From positions 1 to 64,000 of the forward strand of contig NZ_BMRO01000012.1 in assembly GCF_014648675.1 (NCBI RefSeq): DNA of 64,000 bases, written 5' to 3'. The stretch comes from Actinomadura livida. GTDB taxonomy: Bacteria; Actinomycetota; Actinomycetes; Streptosporangiales; Streptosporangiaceae. Every line of letters starts with the position of its first letter. The stretch's first letter is position 1. Made by a program: the position numbers and the translations under genes. Positions 23,360 to 30,838 of this stretch are shown in pieces. The notes beneath the pieces were generated by a model, which saw nothing but the letters and a program-made list of their open reading frames with translations, was not told the DNA's origin and did not search any database.

Positions 23360-24535
23360 ATGACCGTCCTGGACGAGATCCGCCGGCTGGAGCCGGAGTT
23401 TCGCGCCGAGGAGGACCTGTCGGCCGAGCAGCGCACGCTGACCGGCCGGGCCTTCACGTACATGCGGGAGACCGGCCTCATGCGCGGGCTCCAGCCGAAG
23501 CGCTGGGGCGGCGCCGAGCTGTCGCTGCGCGAGCACCTCACCGCCGTCTACGAGCTCGGCCGGATCGCGCCCTCGGCGGGCTGGGTGGCCGGGGTCATGG
23601 GGTCGCACCCGTGGCAGATCGCCCTGTTCCCCGAGGAGACGCAGGCCGAGGTCTGGGAGTCCGACCCGGACTGGAACGCCTCCTCCTCGTACGCCCCGAC
23701 CGGGAAGATCGAGCCCGTCGACGGCGGCTACCGCGTCTCCGGCCGCTGGTCGTTCTCCTCCGGCTGCGACCACGCCCAGGGCGTGATCCTCGGCGGCTTC
23801 GCCGGGAAGGTCGAGGCGGCGCCCGGCGTCGAGGTGCCGAACTACGGGTCCGCGCTGCTGGACCGCGACCAGTACGCCATCGAGGACACCTGGCACGTCC
23901 GCGGCTCCCGCGGCACGGGCAGCAAGGACATCGTCGTCGCCGGCGCCTTCATCCCCGAGCGCCGCTTCCTGTCGAGCCCGCTGTACGAGTACAACCCCGA
24001 CCGTCCCGCACCCGGCATGGAGACCAACCCGTCCGCGCTCTACAAGGTGCCGTGGGCGGTCATGTTCAACCTCGTCCTCGTCGCGCCGATGCTCGGGCTG
24101 GCCCGCCGCGTCCTGGACGACTGGACGGCCGACACCCGCGTCCGCAAGGCGAACTGGGGCGGCTCCTACGCCGACGACCCGCTGATGCAGATGCACCTCG
24201 CCGAGGCCGAATGGGTGCACGAGGCGGCCGTCCTGAAGATGTACGACGCGATCGACACGATCACCGAGGCCGCCGAGAGCGGCGTGTTCCTCGACAAGCG
24301 GGAGCGGGCCCGGATGCGGTGGAACATCACCAAGGGCTGCCAGGAGACCGGCTTCGCGATCAACAAGCTGATGCGGGTCGCCTCGGGCCGCACCGTCTTC
24401 GTCGACCACCCGCTGCACCGCATCTACCAGGACGTGATCGCCGAACTGGGCCACGCGTTCCTGGTCTCCGAAGGCGTCGGCCAGTACTACGGCGCCGCGC
24501 TGCTCGACTCGTCCGCTCCGGAGGTCATGCTTTGA
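23360..24535 (+). CDS. HsaA-like flavin-dependent monooxygenase, oxygenase component 1
   Basis: 391 residues from ATG 23360. The acyl-CoA-dehydrogenase-fold group D flavin monooxygenase pattern is clear: 'LQPKRWGGAELSLREHLTAV', 'GWVAGVMGSHPWQIALFPEE', 'GGYRVSGRWSFSSGCDHAQG', 'RGTGSKDIVVAGAFIPERR'. The length matches HsaA of Mycobacterium tuberculosis (about 394), which ortho-hydroxylates a phenolic secosteroid using FADH2 from HsaB. This enzyme should hydroxylate a phenol to a catechol for the next gene product. The reductase is probably the HsaB-like gene at 43430, which carries the same operator. The gene overlaps the dioxygenase gene by 4 bp (TTGA). The extension upstream to 23195 lacks a start and runs through the operator. 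Confidence 0.85.
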   Translation: MTVLDEIRRLEPEFRAEEDLSAEQRTLTGRAFTYMRETGLMRGLQPKRWGGAELSLREHLTAVYELGRIAPSAGWVAGVMGSHPWQIALFPEETQAEVWESDPDWNASSSYAPTGKIEPVDGGYRVSGRWSFSSGCDHAQGVILGGFAGKVEAAPGVEVPNYGSALLDRDQYAIEDTWHVRGSRGTGSKDIVVAGAFIPERRFLSSPLYEYNPDRPAPGMETNPSALYKVPWAVMFNLVLVAPMLGLARRVLDDWTADTRVRKANWGGSYADDPLMQMHLAEAEWVHEAAVLKMYDAIDTITEAAESGVFLDKRERARMRWNITKGCQETGFAINKLMRVASGRTVFVDHPLHRIYQDVIAELGHAFLVSEGVGQYYGAALLDSSAPEVML

Positions 24536-25455
24536 TCACGCAACTCGCCTACCTGGGGATCGCGTCGCCGAAGTACGCGGAGTGGCGCGACTACGCCACC
24601 CGGCTGCTCGGCGCCGTCATCGCGGAGGACGGCCCGGACGGCGCGGTCCGGGTCAAGGTGGACGACAAGGGCTACCGCGTCGCCGTCCATCCGGCCGAGC
24701 AGGACGAACTGCGGTACGTCGGCTGGGACTGCGGCAACGAGACCGCGCTGCGGTCCTACGTCGCCGAGCTGCGCGGCAAGGGCGTCGAGCTGCACGAGGG
24801 CGGCACCGACGAGCTGAAGGAACGGCAGGTCGCCGAGCTGCACTGGTTCGCCGACCCGTTCGGCAACCGCCACGAGCTGGTCTGGGGGCAGTTCTCCCAG
24901 CCGAACTCGTTCTTCCCCGGCCGTCCCATGCGGGGCCGGTTCGTCACCGGCGACCTCGGCCTCGGCCACATCGTGCTCATCGTCCCCGACCTCGAACGGG
25001 CCAACGCGTTCTACGCCGACACGCTGGGCTTCCGGCTGTCCGACCGGGTGAAGAGCGACATCTTCAACCTGCGGTTCTACCACTGCAACGGCCGCCACCA
25101 CTCGCTGGCCGTCGCGGAGATCCCCGGCATGACCGGCATCAACCACCTGATGCTGGAGGTCGAGTCGTTCGACGACCTCGGCACCGCGATCGACCTGTTC
25201 ACCGCCGACCCGGACCGGGAGATCCTGCTGTCGCTCGGCCGGCACACCAACGACCTGATGACGTCGATCTACGTGCAGACGCCGTCCTCGATGCAGATCG
25301 AGTACGGGCACGGCGGCATCACCGTGGACGACCTGACCTGGGTCGCGGGCAACCACGACCTGCCGTCGATCTGGGGGCACCACCGCTCCCAGGCGTATCT
25401 GGACGGGCCTCCCGGGATCTTCCGCACGGTCGCGGCAGAGGGGACGGGCGGATGA
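24532..25455 (+). CDS. Extradiol (type I, VOC) ring-cleavage dioxygenase, HsaC/BphC-like
   Basis: 307 residues from a TTG at 24532 that overlaps the HsaA-like stop. Two VOC modules. The Fe(II) ligands are His146 (LGLGHIVLI), His205 (GINHLMLEV) and Glu257 (SMQIEYGHG), nearly the positions of BphC and HsaC. Further active-site residues appear as 'RHHSLAV', 'GRHTND' and the tyrosine in 'MTSIYVQT'. It would open a catechol at the meta position, giving a coloured ring-fission product for the hydrolases encoded next. It is the only ring-cleavage dioxygenase in the cluster, although hydroxylase and hydrolase are each duplicated. It overlaps the following gene by 4 bp. Confidence 0.9.
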   Translation: MITQLAYLGIASPKYAEWRDYATRLLGAVIAEDGPDGAVRVKVDDKGYRVAVHPAEQDELRYVGWDCGNETALRSYVAELRGKGVELHEGGTDELKERQVAELHWFADPFGNRHELVWGQFSQPNSFFPGRPMRGRFVTGDLGLGHIVLIVPDLERANAFYADTLGFRLSDRVKSDIFNLRFYHCNGRHHSLAVAEIPGMTGINHLMLEVESFDDLGTAIDLFTADPDREILLSLGRHTNDLMTSIYVQTPSSMQIEYGHGGITVDDLTWVAGNHDLPSIWGHHRSQAYLDGPPGIFRTVAAEGTGG

Positions 25456-26306
25456 GCGCCGGGATCCGCGTCGCGGACGTCGAGATCGGCGGCGGCCGGC
25501 ATCTGCGCGTCAACCAGAGCGGCACCCCGGGCCGGCCGGCGCTGCTGTTCCTGCACGGCTCCGGGCCGGGCGTGACCGCCGCGTCCAACTGGCGGAAGGT
25601 CATCGAGGGCCTCGGCGACACCTACCACTGCATCGCCCCCGACATCCTCGGCTTCGGCGATTCCAGCCATCCGGACCCGCAGCCGCAGGGCTTCGCGGCG
25701 CAGGCGGAAGTGCGCATCGAGGCGTTGTTCGACCTCGTGGACAAGCTGGGCCTGGAAAAGGTCGTCCTGGTCGGCAACTCGATGGGCGGCATGTACTCGC
25801 TGCGGATGGCCCAGCTCCGGCCGGAGCTCGTCGACCGGATCGTGCTGATGGGCTCGGGCGGCATGCCCGGCCTGCAGCCGACCCCGGAGCTGATCAAGCT
25901 GATCACCTACTTCGACGACCCGACCGTGGAGGCGATGGCCGACCTGCTGATCCAGTTCGTCCACGACAAGAGCGCCTTCGGCGACACGGTCGAGGCCGTC
26001 GCGGCCGAGCGGATGCCGATGGTGCGGCGGCCGCACATCGAGGCGGGGCACCGGGCGATGTTCGGCCCCGAGATGCTCGTCTTCGAGCCGGACGACCTCG
26101 CGAAGATCGACATGCCGGCGCTGGTGGTGCACGGCCGCCAGGACGTCATCGTCCCGCTGGAGTGCGGCTACTACCTGGCCGAGCACCTGCCGCGGGCGGA
26201 CCTATACGTGATCGACAAGTGCGGCCACTGGACGCAGATCGAGCAGGCCGCGCGCTTCCAGGCGATCGTGCGGACATTCGTGGGGAACGGGGACGAGGAC
26301 AGATGA
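25452..26306 (+). CDS. Meta-cleavage-product hydrolase 1 (HsaD/BphD-like alpha/beta hydrolase)
   Basis: 284 residues. 'LLFLHGSGPGVTAASNW' is the oxyanion loop signature of meta-cleavage-product hydrolases. The catalytic triad is Ser110 (GNSMGG), Asp231 (HGRQDVIVP) and His259 (KCGHWTQIE). It would hydrolyse the C-C bond of the dioxygenase product, releasing a 2-hydroxydienoate and an acid. ATGA overlaps join it to the dioxygenase gene before it and the second HsaA-like gene after it, so stoichiometric co-expression is expected. Confidence 0.9.
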   Translation: MSAGIRVADVEIGGGRHLRVNQSGTPGRPALLFLHGSGPGVTAASNWRKVIEGLGDTYHCIAPDILGFGDSSHPDPQPQGFAAQAEVRIEALFDLVDKLGLEKVVLVGNSMGGMYSLRMAQLRPELVDRIVLMGSGGMPGLQPTPELIKLITYFDDPTVEAMADLLIQFVHDKSAFGDTVEAVAAERMPMVRRPHIEAGHRAMFGPEMLVFEPDDLAKIDMPALVVHGRQDVIVPLECGYYLAEHLPRADLYVIDKCGHWTQIEQAARFQAIVRTFVGNGDEDR

Positions 26307-27478
26307 GCATGATCGAACGGGCGCGGGCTGTGGCACCGGCCCTGGCCGCGGCCGACGCGGAAGGCGCGAAGCTGGGGCGGCTGACCGGCGAGGCCGTCGC
26401 GGCACTGGAGTCGACGGGCGTGCTGCGCGCCCTCCAGCCGGCCCGGTGGGGCGGCGGCGAGGTCCACCTCGCCGAGTACGCCGAGACGGTGATCGAGATC
26501 GGGCGCGCCTCCGCGTCGGCGGGCTGGGTGGCCTCCGTCGTCGGCGTCCACCCCTGGCAGATCGCCCTCTTCCCGGAGGAGACGCAGAAGGAGATCTGGG
26601 GCGAGGACCCGGCGCGCAGGATCGCCTCGTCCTACACCCCGACCGGCAAGATCGAGAAGGTGGACGGCGGCTACCGCGTCTCCGGCCGGTGGTCGTTCTC
26701 GTCCGGCAGCGGCATCTGCGACGGCGTCATCCTCGGCGGCATCGCCGGTCGACGCGAGCTGAACGGGACCGAGTACCCCGACTTCACGTCGGTGATCCTG
26801 GACGCCGGCGACTACCGGATCGAGGAGACCTGGAACGTCGCGGGCCTGCGCGGCACCGGCTCCAACGACATCGTCGTGGACGACGTCTTCGTCCCCGGGC
26901 ACCGCGGCCAGTCGCACGTCTACTACACGCACGGCCTCGGCACGCCGCTGCCCGGCCAGGAGCTGAACGACGGGCCGCTGTACCGGGCGCCGTGGGCGGT
27001 CACCTTCAACCTGATCATCGCGGCGGGCGCGCTCGGCGCCTGCCTCGGCTTCTACGACCAGTGGGTGAGCGAGACCCGCGGCCGCCGCACCAACTACGGT
27101 CAGCTGCTCCGCGAGGAGCCCGGCGTGCAGAACCACCTCGCCGAGGCCGCCTGGCAGCTCGACGCCGCCGTCCTCAAGGTGAAGCGGGCGGCGGACGAGC
27201 TGATGGAGCACGCCGAGCGCGGCGAGATCCCGTCCCTGGAGCAGCGCGCGTTCTGGCGCTGGGACATCGCACGGTCGGCGAACGCGGCACTCGACGCCGT
27301 CCAGGCGCTGATGCGGGTCTCGTCCGGCCGCTCGGCCTTCATCGACCACCCGCTCCAGGCGAAGTTCCAGGACGCCGTCGCAGCCGGCAGCCACGCCTTC
27401 CTCTTCGACGACCCACTGGCCAAGGCGTGGGGCGGTCGCCACCTCGGCGCCGAGAAGCTCGCGGAGGTGCACCTGTGA
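26303..27478 (+). CDS. HsaA-like flavin-dependent monooxygenase, oxygenase component 2
   Basis: 391 residues, the same length as the paralogue at 23360 and very similar in the central part: 'GWVASVVGVHPWQIALFPEE', 'SYTPTGKIEKVDGGYRVSGR', 'RGTGSNDIVVDDVFVPGHRG'. The N- and C-terminal parts differ more. It should also use reduced flavin from a separate reductase. The second copy may accept a different intermediate or a second ring, or the pair may widen substrate range. It overlaps the preceding and following genes by 4 bp each. Confidence 0.85.
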   Translation: MSMIERARAVAPALAAADAEGAKLGRLTGEAVAALESTGVLRALQPARWGGGEVHLAEYAETVIEIGRASASAGWVASVVGVHPWQIALFPEETQKEIWGEDPARRIASSYTPTGKIEKVDGGYRVSGRWSFSSGSGICDGVILGGIAGRRELNGTEYPDFTSVILDAGDYRIEETWNVAGLRGTGSNDIVVDDVFVPGHRGQSHVYYTHGLGTPLPGQELNDGPLYRAPWAVTFNLIIAAGALGACLGFYDQWVSETRGRRTNYGQLLREEPGVQNHLAEAAWQLDAAVLKVKRAADELMEHAERGEIPSLEQRAFWRWDIARSANAALDAVQALMRVSSGRSAFIDHPLQAKFQDAVAAGSHAFLFDDPLAKAWGGRHLGAEKLAEVHL

Positions 27479-28326
27479 TCACCTCGACCGATGTCTCCGT
27501 CAAGGCGCGCGGCGGGGAGCTGACGTTCCGGCTGCACGAGACCGGCGAGCGCGGACCGGAGGCCGTGCTGTTCCTGCACGGCTCCGGCCCCGGCGCCACC
27601 GGCCTGTCGAACTGGGAGCAGACCATCACCGACCTGGGGCACCGCTACTGGTGCCTCGCGCCGGACCAGATCGGCTTCGGCGACTCCACGCACCCTTTGG
27701 ACCCGCCGCGCGGGATGGGCCCGTTCAACGACTTGCGCGCCGAGGCGCTCCTGGCACTGCTGGACGCCCTCGGCGTCGAGAAGGCCCACCTGATCGGCAA
27801 CTCGATGGGCGGCCAGCTCGCCTTGCTGATGACGCTGGCCCGCCCGGACCTCGTCGGGAAGGTGCTGCTGATGGGCAGCGGGGGCGCACCGGACATGCCG
27901 GTCAGCCCCGGCCTCAAGCACCTGCGCGAGTTCTACGCGAGCCCCAGCGCGGAGAACCTCAGGGGCCTGCTGAACGAGTTCGTGTACGACCTCGAACCCA
28001 TGCGCGGCACCGTGGACCGCGTGGTGGCCGAGCGGATGGAGTACGTGAACCGGGAGGACGTCCGCCGGTCCCACAAGGCGTCGTTCGACCCGGACGGCCC
28101 CCGCCGCTTCTTCACCCCCGAGGAGCTCGCAGCCATCCCCCACGAGGTGCTCTGCGTCCACGGCCGCGACGACCGGATCATCCCGGTCGCCGCGAGCCGC
28201 TACTTCGCCGACCATCTCCCCAACGCGAACCTCTACGTCATCGGGCAGTGCGGCCACTGGACGCAGATCGAGCACCCCGAGACGTTCGAGAAGCTCCTCG
28301 TGGGCCTGATCGACGGCCGGATCTGA
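27475..28326 (+). CDS. Meta-cleavage-product hydrolase 2 (HsaD/BphD-like)
   Basis: 283 residues from GTG 27475, which overlaps the upstream stop. 'VLFLHGSGPGATGLSNW', nucleophile Ser110 (GNSMGG), acid in 'HGRDDRIIP' (about 233) and His261 (QCGHWTQIE) make a complete triad. It parallels the hydrolase at 25452 in length and layout, as expected from duplication of an HsaA-HsaD block, with independent divergence since. It probably handles a second ring-fission product. Linked by 1-bp start/stop sharing to the FAH-fold gene. Confidence 0.9.
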   Translation: MITSTDVSVKARGGELTFRLHETGERGPEAVLFLHGSGPGATGLSNWEQTITDLGHRYWCLAPDQIGFGDSTHPLDPPRGMGPFNDLRAEALLALLDALGVEKAHLIGNSMGGQLALLMTLARPDLVGKVLLMGSGGAPDMPVSPGLKHLREFYASPSAENLRGLLNEFVYDLEPMRGTVDRVVAERMEYVNREDVRRSHKASFDPDGPRRFFTPEELAAIPHEVLCVHGRDDRIIPVAASRYFADHLPNANLYVIGQCGHWTQIEHPETFEKLLVGLIDGRI

Positions 28327-29168
28327 TGCGCATGGCCAACCACGCGGGCCGCGCCGTCCTGGTCGTCTCCGACGGCAAGGGCGCGGACATCGCAACTGCC
28401 TCGAACGACCGTTTCGGCCCCGACCCGCAGAGCGTCTACGACAACTGGGACGCCTTCACGGCCTGGGCGGCGACCACCACCCCGGTGCCGGACGTCGACA
28501 TCGACAAGAGCCGGCTCGAGTCACCGTCCCCGGCCCCGTCCCAGGTGGTCGCGATCGGGCTGAACTACGCCGACCACGCGGCCGAGGCCGGTTTCGCGCC
28601 GCCGAAAGACCTGCCGCCGGTCTTCACCAAGTTCGCGTCGTCCATCACCGGCCCGTACGGCGAGATCAGACTCCCGGAAGGAGGCAACACCGACTGGGAG
28701 GTCGAGGTAGTAGCGATCATCGGCCGCCCGGCCCACCGCATCACACCCGGCGAGGCGTGGGACCACGTGGCGGGCCTGACGGTAGGCCAGGACCTCTCGG
28801 AACGCATCCTGCAGTTCGTGGGCGAGGCACCCCAGTTCGGCTTCGCCAAGTCCTACCCGGGGTTCGCGCCCATGGGCCCTTGGCTGGTGACCCCCGACGA
28901 ACTCCCCGACCGCGAAGACCTTGCCCTCGGCTGCGCGATCGACGGAGAGAGGGTGCAGGACGGTCGCACGTCCAAACTGATCTTCTCCATCCCCCGCACC
29001 ATCGCAAAGCTCTCCGAGGTCATCACCCTGCACCCCGGCGACGTGATCTTCACGGGCACCCCGGACGGGGTGGGCCTGGGCATGACCCCGCAACGCTTCC
29101 TACAACCCGGCGAAACCCTACACACCTGGGTAGAAGGCATAGGCGAGATGGAGCACACCTTCCGCTGA
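28326..29168 (+). CDS. Fumarylacetoacetate hydrolase-family enzyme
   Basis: 280 residues from ATG 28326, whose A is also the last base of the preceding stop. FAH-fold markers: 'QVVAIGLNYADHAAEAG' with His84, metal ligands Glu125 and Glu127 (DWEVEVVAIIG) and Asp156 (TVGQDLSER), then 'VIFTGTPDGVGLGM'. Members hydrolyse acyl-pyruvates, isomerise or hydrate 2-oxo-dienoates, or decarboxylate oxaloacetate. In a meta-pathway it would process the 2-hydroxydienoate. The last 37 bp around its end are duplicated at 33887. Its 3' third uses several A-ending codons (gta, cta, ata) that are rare in the neighbouring genes. Last gene of the rightward operon. Confidence 0.85.
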   Translation: MRMANHAGRAVLVVSDGKGADIATASNDRFGPDPQSVYDNWDAFTAWAATTTPVPDVDIDKSRLESPSPAPSQVVAIGLNYADHAAEAGFAPPKDLPPVFTKFASSITGPYGEIRLPEGGNTDWEVEVVAIIGRPAHRITPGEAWDHVAGLTVGQDLSERILQFVGEAPQFGFAKSYPGFAPMGPWLVTPDELPDREDLALGCAIDGERVQDGRTSKLIFSIPRTIAKLSEVITLHPGDVIFTGTPDGVGLGMTPQRFLQPGETLHTWVEGIGEMEHTFR

Positions 29169-29171
29169 GCC
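29135..29171. repeat. 37-bp direct repeat, left copy (end of FAH gene)
   Basis: This segment covers the final codons and stop of the FAH-family gene. It recurs at 33887-33923 with a single base change, encoding the same GIGEMEHTFR ending and stop. The two copies bracket the accessory segment 29172-33886. Confidence 0.85.
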
Positions 29172-29711
29172 GCGGCCCCCGATCAACGTGCGGACTCGAA
29201 CAGGCGCCACCTCGACGGCCTGACCACCGCGAACGTAGGAGTTGTGCGCGTCCCAGTCACTTTCCGGGGTGTGCGCGCCCTGTGCACGCGAGCGCCCAAG
29301 GGTGACGGCCCGCACCATCTAGGGCACCAACCTCCGGCCTTGCTGCGACTCGGAAGGCCGCACAACCGACTTTGCAGCACCTCAGGTTCTCCAGAGATTC
29401 GTCAACGAGGCCAGGCGGTCACTGGACCGCAAGAGCGAGCCGCTCGAATCCCTGGTGGGAGCACCACCGCCCTGGCGCATGGTCCAGCGGTGGCTTCCGA
29501 CTTCCCCCGCCGAGCGCGGCCCGGAGTAGCCGGTCGTGACGTAGGCGATCATCCGCCCTGAAAGATCAGGAAGCCGCCGATTCGTGGTGTCGGCGGGTTA
29601 TCGTGGCGGCATGCCAGGTTGACGCTAGAGACTCCGTGCCGCTCTGTGGCCTCGGGCTCCGCCCTTCCTTCCCTGTTCCAGGACGACTCGTCCCCGAAGG
29701 GAAGGAAGACC
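29172..29711. other. Long non-coding stretch with degraded sequence
   Basis: About 540 bp between the FAH gene and the GNAT gene. Its base composition is less biased than the coding regions around it. Apart from one open remnant (29323-29529) and a small dyad (CCTGAAAGATCAGG at 29557), no gene, RNA or mobile-element end was recognised. The ATG-initiated frame at 29244-29561 looks non-coding. Confidence 0.5.
29323..29529 (+). pseudogene. Possible 3' gene remnant of unknown function
   Basis: An open frame without an early start codon that ends in TAG at 29527. It encodes protein-like sequence (FAAPQVLQRFVNEARRSLD, then PPPWRMVQRWLP) with mostly G/C third positions, unlike its other frames. It may be the tail of a deleted gene. 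I do not recognise the family. Confidence 0.25.
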
Positions 29712-30170
29712 ATGGAGATCAGACGGATCCACGAAGGCGAAGGCGAGACGGTCGGCGGTCTGTGGGACCGCATGTGCCGCGAGATCGAGGACGGTGGTCC
29801 GCTCACCGAGCAGGGGCGCCGGAACCTGTCGCGCATGCTCGCGATGTCCGCATGGCACCGCGACGCGTTCTGCCTCGTGGCCGTGGAGAACGACCGGATC
29901 ATCGGCTTCGTCAACGGCCGCACCACCGATGAGGACGGGCTGCTGCCCGGCCTGACCGGCGAGATCGACTCGCTGTACGTCGTCCCAGAGCAGCGTGACA
30001 AGGGAATCAGCCGCTCGCTCGCCGAAGCCGCGATCGGGTGGTTGCGGGACCAGGACGTTCACACGATCCGCTACCTGTCCTGCGCCGACGCCACCGACGA
30101 CCACCGCTTCTGGCAGGCACTCGGCTTCGAACGCGACATGGTGTGCCTGTCGCTGTACCGCCCTGACTGA
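29712..30170 (+). CDS. GNAT-family N-acetyltransferase
   Basis: 152 residues from ATG 29712, with GGAAGG upstream. GNAT motif A is visible as 'EIDSLYVVPEQRDKGISRSLAEAA', with the acetyl-CoA pyrophosphate loop Q-R-D-K-G-I, followed by 'TIRYLSCADATDDHRFWQALGFERD', the usual motif B end. It transfers an acetyl group from acetyl-CoA to an unidentified amine. It sits alone inside the segment flanked by the 37-bp repeats and is followed by a hairpin terminator. The open frame upstream to 29619 lacks a ribosome site and is not used. Confidence 0.85.
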   Translation: MEIRRIHEGEGETVGGLWDRMCREIEDGGPLTEQGRRNLSRMLAMSAWHRDAFCLVAVENDRIIGFVNGRTTDEDGLLPGLTGEIDSLYVVPEQRDKGISRSLAEAAIGWLRDQDVHTIRYLSCADATDDHRFWQALGFERDMVCLSLYRPD

Positions 30171-30198
30171 CCCGAGAGTCGACACCCGATGACCCCGA

Positions 30199-30226
30199 GG
30201 GCCGGGAACCAGCAACTTCCCGGCCC
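30199..30226 (+). terminator. Hairpin terminator after the GNAT gene
   Basis: Perfect 10-bp stem GGGCCGGGAA/TTCCCGGCCC with an 8-nt loop, 28 bp downstream of the GNAT stop. Confidence 0.75.
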
Positions 30227-30319
30227 CGGGCCTGATCGGTGGCCACTACCGCGCCACCTCCCGTCGAGGCGCTCGCGCCCGGACCGCCAGAGGCGGCCGG
30301 TGACGGCAGGTTCAGGCCA

Positions 30320-30580
30320 CTACGGACGCATTCGGGACCAGACCCATTTGCCGCCGGCGGGGTCGCGGATGACCCCGCACTTGGTGGACAGGGCTTGGAC
30401 GATGTGCAGGCCCCAGCCGCCGTTGTCGTCGAACGCATCCTCGGACAGGTCGAGGTCTTCGAGGGTGAGCTCGGCCATCGGCTTGGCCTGGGGCAGCGCG
30501 TGGGCCGCGTCCCAGACGGCGATGATGACGCCGTGCTCGTCCCGGCTGAGCTGGAGCCGGATCTCCTCGCACGGATATGC
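30320..30580 (-). pseudogene. Truncated RsbW-like anti-sigma/HATPase gene (3' half only)
   Basis: The frame ends with the C-terminal half of an actinobacterial HATPase_c regulator: 'EEIRLQLSRDEHG', 'IIAVWDAAHALP' (the D-x-A/G nucleotide box) and 'GGWGLHIVQALSTKCGVIRD' (the G-x-G-L-H-I-V lid box), finishing with 'GGKWVWSRMRP'. The N-terminal half, including the asparagine-rich N box needed for ATP binding, is missing. Upstream of about 30580 the frame continues only as the antisense of a Uma2 gene fragment, so an ORF that reaches 30736 is an artefact of the fusion. Probably non-functional. Confidence 0.65.
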
Positions 30581-30749
30581 CGCCGCCGACATCCCGCTGT
30601 ACCTCCTGATCGACCGGCTTGACGGCAAGGCGACGATCTTCTCCGAGCCGCGCGGCGACGAGTACGCGCACAGCACCTCGGTCGTTCTCGGCGAAGACCT
30701 GCCCATCCCCGCGCCCCTCGAAGGCGTCCTCCCCACCCGCGACTTCTGA
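30577..30749 (+). pseudogene. Truncated Uma2-family nuclease gene (3' end only)
   Basis: About 55 codons reading 'YAAADIPLYLLIDRLDGKAT', 'IFSEPRGDEYAHSTSVVLGE' and 'DLPIPAPLEGVLPTRDF' match the C-terminal part of Uma2/DUF820 restriction-endonuclease-like proteins. The catalytic core upstream is absent and replaced by the antisense of the RsbW-like remnant. This marks a recombination junction at about 30570-30585. Confidence 0.6.
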
Positions 30750-30838
30750 CCCTCGGGAGATCCGCCCAGATCGACAGCGCACCATCAGCGGCGTATGCGG
30801 AGGACGGATCGTAGCTTTGGCAGCGCATTGGAAGGCCT

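Noticed and set aside
29244..29561. 105-codon frame in the intergenic gap
   Set aside because: No ribosome site, no family motif and weak codon bias; another frame in the same stretch looks more protein-like.
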